From positions 1-20,411 of the forward strand of contig CAYTRH010000036.1 of assembly GCA_964440155.1 (NCBI GenBank): a stretch of DNA of 20,411 bases, written 5' to 3'. Positions 15,901 to 20,411 of the stretch are shown here, in pieces. Under the pieces are notes generated by a model. That model did no database searches. It had not been told where the DNA came from and worked only from the letters and a program-made list of their open reading frames with translations. The first letter of the stretch is position 1, and the number at the start of each line of letters is the position of its first letter. The translations under genes were made by a program, and so were the position numbers. This stretch comes from PFJX01 sp964440155 (GTDB taxonomy: Bacteria > Pseudomonadota > Gammaproteobacteria > Burkholderiales > Thiobacillaceae).

Positions 15901-16117
15901 TTTGCAGGCGTTGGTATCGACATGGCTGGGCAGTCAGGTTTACGACCGGCTGTCACGTCCAGCTTCGATGCCGTCGGGCGACGCCACCGGCGCAACACGT
16001 CCCGATGCGGCGGAAACGGGCCATTACCCCCTCAAGGCGCGCGGCATTCCGGCCGATTATGGTACATTTCCGCCGCATCAGCCGCGTCGACCCGGCAACT
16101 GGAGGCCCAAGGCATGA
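12953..16117 (+). CDS. hsdR: Type I restriction enzyme endonuclease/translocase subunit
   Basis: The 1054-residue motor and nuclease subunit that pulls DNA and cuts it when it meets unmodified sites. The N-terminal PD-(D/E)xK nuclease shows D137 in SLDVVLSVNG and E151-x-K153 in TLELKNP. The superfamily 2 motor follows: Walker A AGSGKSNT (GSGKS 308-312), DEAH box (424-427), FAFTATPKHKT (motif III), and QTLSRLNRTHP (motif VI). The C-terminal helical region that docks on the methylase runs to about residue 1000. The last ~55 residues (Pro/Gly/Arg-rich, ending NWRPKA) do not look like HsdR and may be translated intergenic DNA. The stop overlaps the next start (ATGA). Confidence 0.95.
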   Translation: MKSTSEAAFETAIEAALLADGYTRVDGKGFDRERAIFPDEALAFIRATQGKVWEKLEALHGEQTGARVLESLTKWLDTHGALATLRHGFKCYGRTLRVAFFRPAHGLNPELEAHYQANRLGLTRQLHYSPKSEKSLDVVLSVNGIPVVTLELKNPMSGQTAANAIHQYRHDRDPREPIFRFAKRTLVHFAVDTDAAHMTTRLAGASTHFLPFNRGMDGGAGNPPDREGRNYKTAYLWEEVLARDSLLDLLARFLHLDMEEKTTDEGRKVRKESLIFPRYHQLQAVRELVAASAREGVGHNYLVEHSAGSGKSNTIAWLAHRLSSLHDECDERVFDSVVVITDRVVLDRQLQDTIYQFDHRQGVVQKIDEDSRQLAEALEAGVPIIITTLQKFPFVSGQLARLNEERGEGSKSHLPTRKYAVIIDEAHSSQSGETATELKGVLGGAELRQRAQEMAEEEDEVELERLFRSMAKRGKQPNMSFFAFTATPKHKTLAIFGRSGEPFHRYTMRQAIEEGFIEDVLKNYVTYKTYYRLLKKAEDDPNVERKKAAKALARFMRLHPHNIGQKTEVMVEHFQRFTRHKIGGHAKAMVVTGSRLEAVGYKQEFDRYIQEKGYPIKSLVAFSGTVQDDRIPEKLYTEVEMNAGIKEKELPDTFAKPEFRVLLVAEKYQTGFDQPLLHTMYVDKRLAGIQAVQTLSRLNRTHPLKDDTFVLDFVNDPAEIQAAFRQYYEGAVMGEQVDPDRLYEVKAELDASGIYLQTEVADFARVFFAPKRRQSPGDHKTMNAILDQAVARFVQLQTTAEEEAELWRGKLHAFRNLYGFLSQVIPYQDSDLEKLFTYLRHLALKLPKRKSGPGYQFDEEVELDYYRLQKISEDSISLHEGYAKPLDGPREVGSGMVHEEHVALSRLIDIINERFGGDLNDADQLFFDQIAEAAIQNESLRMAAGVNPLDKFQLVFRQVLESLFVERMELNEELFADYMGRPDLQALVSTWLGSQVYDRLSRPASMPSGDATGATRPDAAETGHYPLKARGIPADYGTFPPHQPRRPGNWRPKA

Positions 16118-16122
16118 GCACC
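16112..16122 (+). repeat. 11-bp direct repeat, right copy (dynamin start)
   Basis: GCATGAGCACC, identical to 6740-6750, lies over the start codon of the dynamin-like gene immediately after hsdR. It may be a trace of the junction where the island entered, or a chance match between two Met-Ser-Thr starts. Confidence 0.3.
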
Positions 16123-18075
16123 GCTTCTCTCGTCAGCGATTTCGAGGCATACAGCCAGTGGCGCTCCGAACTCTCGCGCCGCATCGGCGAATACCGGCAA
16201 TGGCTGGGGCGCGAAGACCTCACCGATTCCCAACGTGATCTGCGTCTGCAGCAGTTGATCGACCGGCTGGCCGAGGACAAGCTGCATGTCGCCTTCGTGG
16301 CCGAGTTCTCGCGCGGCAAGTCGGAGCTGATCAACGCGATCTTCCTGTCCGACCTGAAGCAGCGCCTGCTGCCTTCCACCGCCGGGCGCACCACCATGTG
16401 CCCGACGGAACTGCTGTACGACCCGGCCAAGCCGGCGATGATCGAGCTGCTGCCGATCGAGACGCGCGCGTCCAATGCCACCATCTCCGAATACAAGGGC
16501 TATGCCGAGGAATGGGTGCGGGTGGAGATGGACACCTCGTCGCCGGACAGCGTCGCCAAGGCCATGCAGGAGGTCTGCCGGGTCAAGACCGTGCCGGTGG
16601 AGGAAGCCACCCGTTACGGCCTGTACAACCCGGACGACCCCGAATCCAGTCTGGGCATCAACGATAACGGCGGCGTCAGCATTCCGGCGTGGCGCCATGC
16701 CATCATCAATTTCCCCCACCCCTTCCTGGAGAAGGGCCTGGTGGTGTACGACACGCCCGGCCTCAATGCCATCGGCGTGGAACCGGAACTGACCTTCAAC
16801 CTGCTGCCCAACGCGCACGCCGTGCTGTTCGTGCTTTCGGCCGACACCGGCGTGACCAAGTCAGACATCGACGTCTGGCGCAGCCACATCTATTCGCGCG
16901 GCAAGAACCGCGGCCGACTGGTCGCGCTGAACAAGATCGACGGCCTGTGGGACGACCTCAAGACCGAGGCGCAGATCGAGAGCGAGATCGACGGCCAGGT
17001 GCATTCCTGCGCCGAACTGCTGGGTGTGCGCCCGGAGCAGATCTTCCCGGTATCGGCACAGAAGGGCCTGCTGGCCAAGATCAACGGCGACGAGGCGCTG
17101 CTGCGCCGCAGCCGGCTGGCCGCGCTGGAGCAGGCCCTGTCCGAGGAACTGATCTCTTCCAAGCAGGCCATCGTGCGCGATCAGACCGAGGCCGAACTGG
17201 GCGACCTGCTGGACAACAGCAAGGCCTTGCTGGAGGCCCGCCGACGCGGCGTCGAAGAACAGTTGCAGGAACTGCGCGGCTTGCAGGGCAAGAATCAGGA
17301 CGTGGTGGAACACATCATGGCCAAGATCGGCGCCGACAAGGAGAGCTTCGAGCGCGGTCTGCAACAGTTCCAGGCACTGCGCTCCATCTACTCCCAGCAA
17401 AGCATCAAGCTGTTCGCGCTGATCGGCATGGACGTGCTGCGCAACGAGGTGCGCGCAGCGCGTGAGGCCATGGTCAGCAGCCGCTTCACCAAAGGCATCA
17501 GCCAGGCCATGAGCGGTTTCTTCAAGCGCATCGACGCCCAGCTTCAGGACGCCGAGGCGCAGATCGAAGAGATCAACCGCATGATGGAGGCCATGTACCA
17601 CAAGCTCAACAAGGAGCACGGCATCAATCTGATCGCCATTCCGCCGTTCTCCATGCTGCGCTACCGCAAGGAGATGCAGCGTCTGGAGGAATCCTACGAC
17701 CAGCACTTCAACACGTTCTACACCTTCTTGACCACCGAGCAGTACACGCTGACCACGCGCTTCTTCGAGACCCTGGCCAGCCGTGTCGTCCAGGTCTACG
17801 AGATCCTCAACAAGGACGTGGAGTCCTGGCTCAAGGCGGTGATGTCGCCCATGGAAGGCCAGGTGCGCGAGCATCAGATGCAACTGCGCCGTCGCCTGGA
17901 GAGCGTCAAGCGCATCCACAAGGCAGCCGATACCTTGCAGGACCGCATCGGCGAACTCGAGCAGATGCATGCCGAAGTCAGCCGTCAGATCGACGAGCTG
18001 AACCGGATCGCCGGTGCCATCCATGCCGCATTGGCGGCCGACACCAACCCGCTGGACGAGCGCATCGCGGCCTGA
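16114..18075 (+). CDS. Dynamin-like GTPase
   Basis: A 653-residue bacterial dynamin-family protein. GTPase motifs: G1 EFSRGKSE (64-71, with K69/S70), a candidate G2 threonine in RTTMCPTE (92-99), G3 DTPG (213-216), and G4 NKID (273-276), followed by a VSAQKG G5-like loop. The C-terminal half is helical and rich in predicted coiled coil. One hydrophobic patch near residue 505 (INLIAIPPFSML) could be a membrane-touching tip; no transmembrane helix is obvious. The ATG follows GGAGG at good spacing. An in-frame extension further upstream is ignored because it lies in the hsdR tail. Dynamin-like proteins remodel or patch membranes, and some protect against phage lysis. It could equally be a core gene unrelated to restriction. 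Confidence 0.9.
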   Translation: MSTASLVSDFEAYSQWRSELSRRIGEYRQWLGREDLTDSQRDLRLQQLIDRLAEDKLHVAFVAEFSRGKSELINAIFLSDLKQRLLPSTAGRTTMCPTELLYDPAKPAMIELLPIETRASNATISEYKGYAEEWVRVEMDTSSPDSVAKAMQEVCRVKTVPVEEATRYGLYNPDDPESSLGINDNGGVSIPAWRHAIINFPHPFLEKGLVVYDTPGLNAIGVEPELTFNLLPNAHAVLFVLSADTGVTKSDIDVWRSHIYSRGKNRGRLVALNKIDGLWDDLKTEAQIESEIDGQVHSCAELLGVRPEQIFPVSAQKGLLAKINGDEALLRRSRLAALEQALSEELISSKQAIVRDQTEAELGDLLDNSKALLEARRRGVEEQLQELRGLQGKNQDVVEHIMAKIGADKESFERGLQQFQALRSIYSQQSIKLFALIGMDVLRNEVRAAREAMVSSRFTKGISQAMSGFFKRIDAQLQDAEAQIEEINRMMEAMYHKLNKEHGINLIAIPPFSMLRYRKEMQRLEESYDQHFNTFYTFLTTEQYTLTTRFFETLASRVVQVYEILNKDVESWLKAVMSPMEGQVREHQMQLRRRLESVKRIHKAADTLQDRIGELEQMHAEVSRQIDELNRIAGAIHAALAADTNPLDERIAA

Positions 18076-18247
18076 TTCGACCGGCACTGTACCTGCCCGA
18101 CGCGTCGCACCCGAACGACGGCCAGCCGGCGAACGACAGTGCCGCCGTCGCCCCCCCACGCGCCGGCATGCGCCTTCCGCTTTCGGCGCCTGATCGTCCA
18201 TTGGCGTGCGGTTAGAATTCCGACTTTCCTCACTGCCACCGACCACC
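18076..18247 (+). promoter_or_regulatory. Gap before acnA with a candidate -10 box
   Basis: 172 bp with no gene. TAGAAT at 18213-18218 is a good -10 box, and a start near 18225 would leave a leader of about 22 nt. The matching -35 region (TGATCG, 18191-18196, 16-bp spacer) is poor, so an activator may be needed. A short inverted repeat GCGCC/GGCGC brackets the stretch ending in GGCGCCTG near 18185. It has no T-run, so no clear terminator for the dynamin gene is seen. Confidence 0.4.

Positions 18248-20411
<2,164 letters not shown>

Noticed and set aside
15922..16113. N-terminal extension of the dynamin-like protein by 64 residues
   Set aside because: It lies within the hsdR reading frame region and has no family similarity; the ATG at 16114 has a good GGAGG and ATGA coupling.
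6590..16113. Search for integrase, transposase, CRISPR array or tRNA att site around the island
   Set aside because: None found. tRNA-Gln is about 4 kb away with no repeat of its 3' end seen at the island edges.

Overview
The window looks like a GC-rich gammaproteobacterial chromosome, possibly a Chromatiales/Ectothiorhodospiraceae-type organism. This rests on the block TPR lipoprotein-lolB-ispE-tRNA-Gln-prs-rplY-pth-ychF, on LolB itself, and on an AcnA-type aconitase. The lineage is inferred from gene content and order; no marker search was possible.

Left block (1-5637, minus strand): a tightly packed housekeeping run, given here in the direction of transcription. It starts with an outer-membrane-type TPR lipoprotein, then LolB (lipoprotein insertion), IspE (isoprenoid synthesis), tRNA-Gln(UUG) with a terminator-like hairpin behind it, Prs (PRPP synthesis), RplY (L25), Pth and the first codons of YchF. 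Stop and start codons overlap at TPR/lolB, lolB/ispE and pth/ychF. mutM (5774-6589, plus strand) diverges from this block and is intact.

Central block (6742-16117, plus strand): an accessory island built on a type I restriction-modification system. hsdM and hsdS are followed by an ImmA/IrrE-type metallopeptidase, a PIN-like DUF4411 protein, a 14-codon ORF with a very strong ribosome binding site, and a class II Fic protein; hsdR comes last. From hsdM through fic every stop overlaps the next start (ATGA or GTGA). A 51-bp AT-rich gap then precedes hsdR, so the nuclease/translocase subunit could be controlled separately from the methylase. No integrase, transposase or tRNA attachment site was seen at either edge, but the same 11 bases lie over the hsdM start and over the start of the gene after hsdR.

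Right block (16114-20411, plus strand): a 653-residue dynamin-like GTPase starts inside the hsdR stop codon (ATGA). It is followed by acnA, which is open to the window edge. Whether the dynamin is a core gene that the island landed against, or a working partner of the restriction locus, cannot be settled from sequence alone. The hsdR C-terminus has a low-complexity tail of about 55 residues that looks like translated former intergenic DNA, which favours the first view.

The most unusual feature is the packing of two or three potential toxin or regulatory modules (ImmA-PIN, Fic, possibly the dynamin) into one translationally coupled restriction locus.
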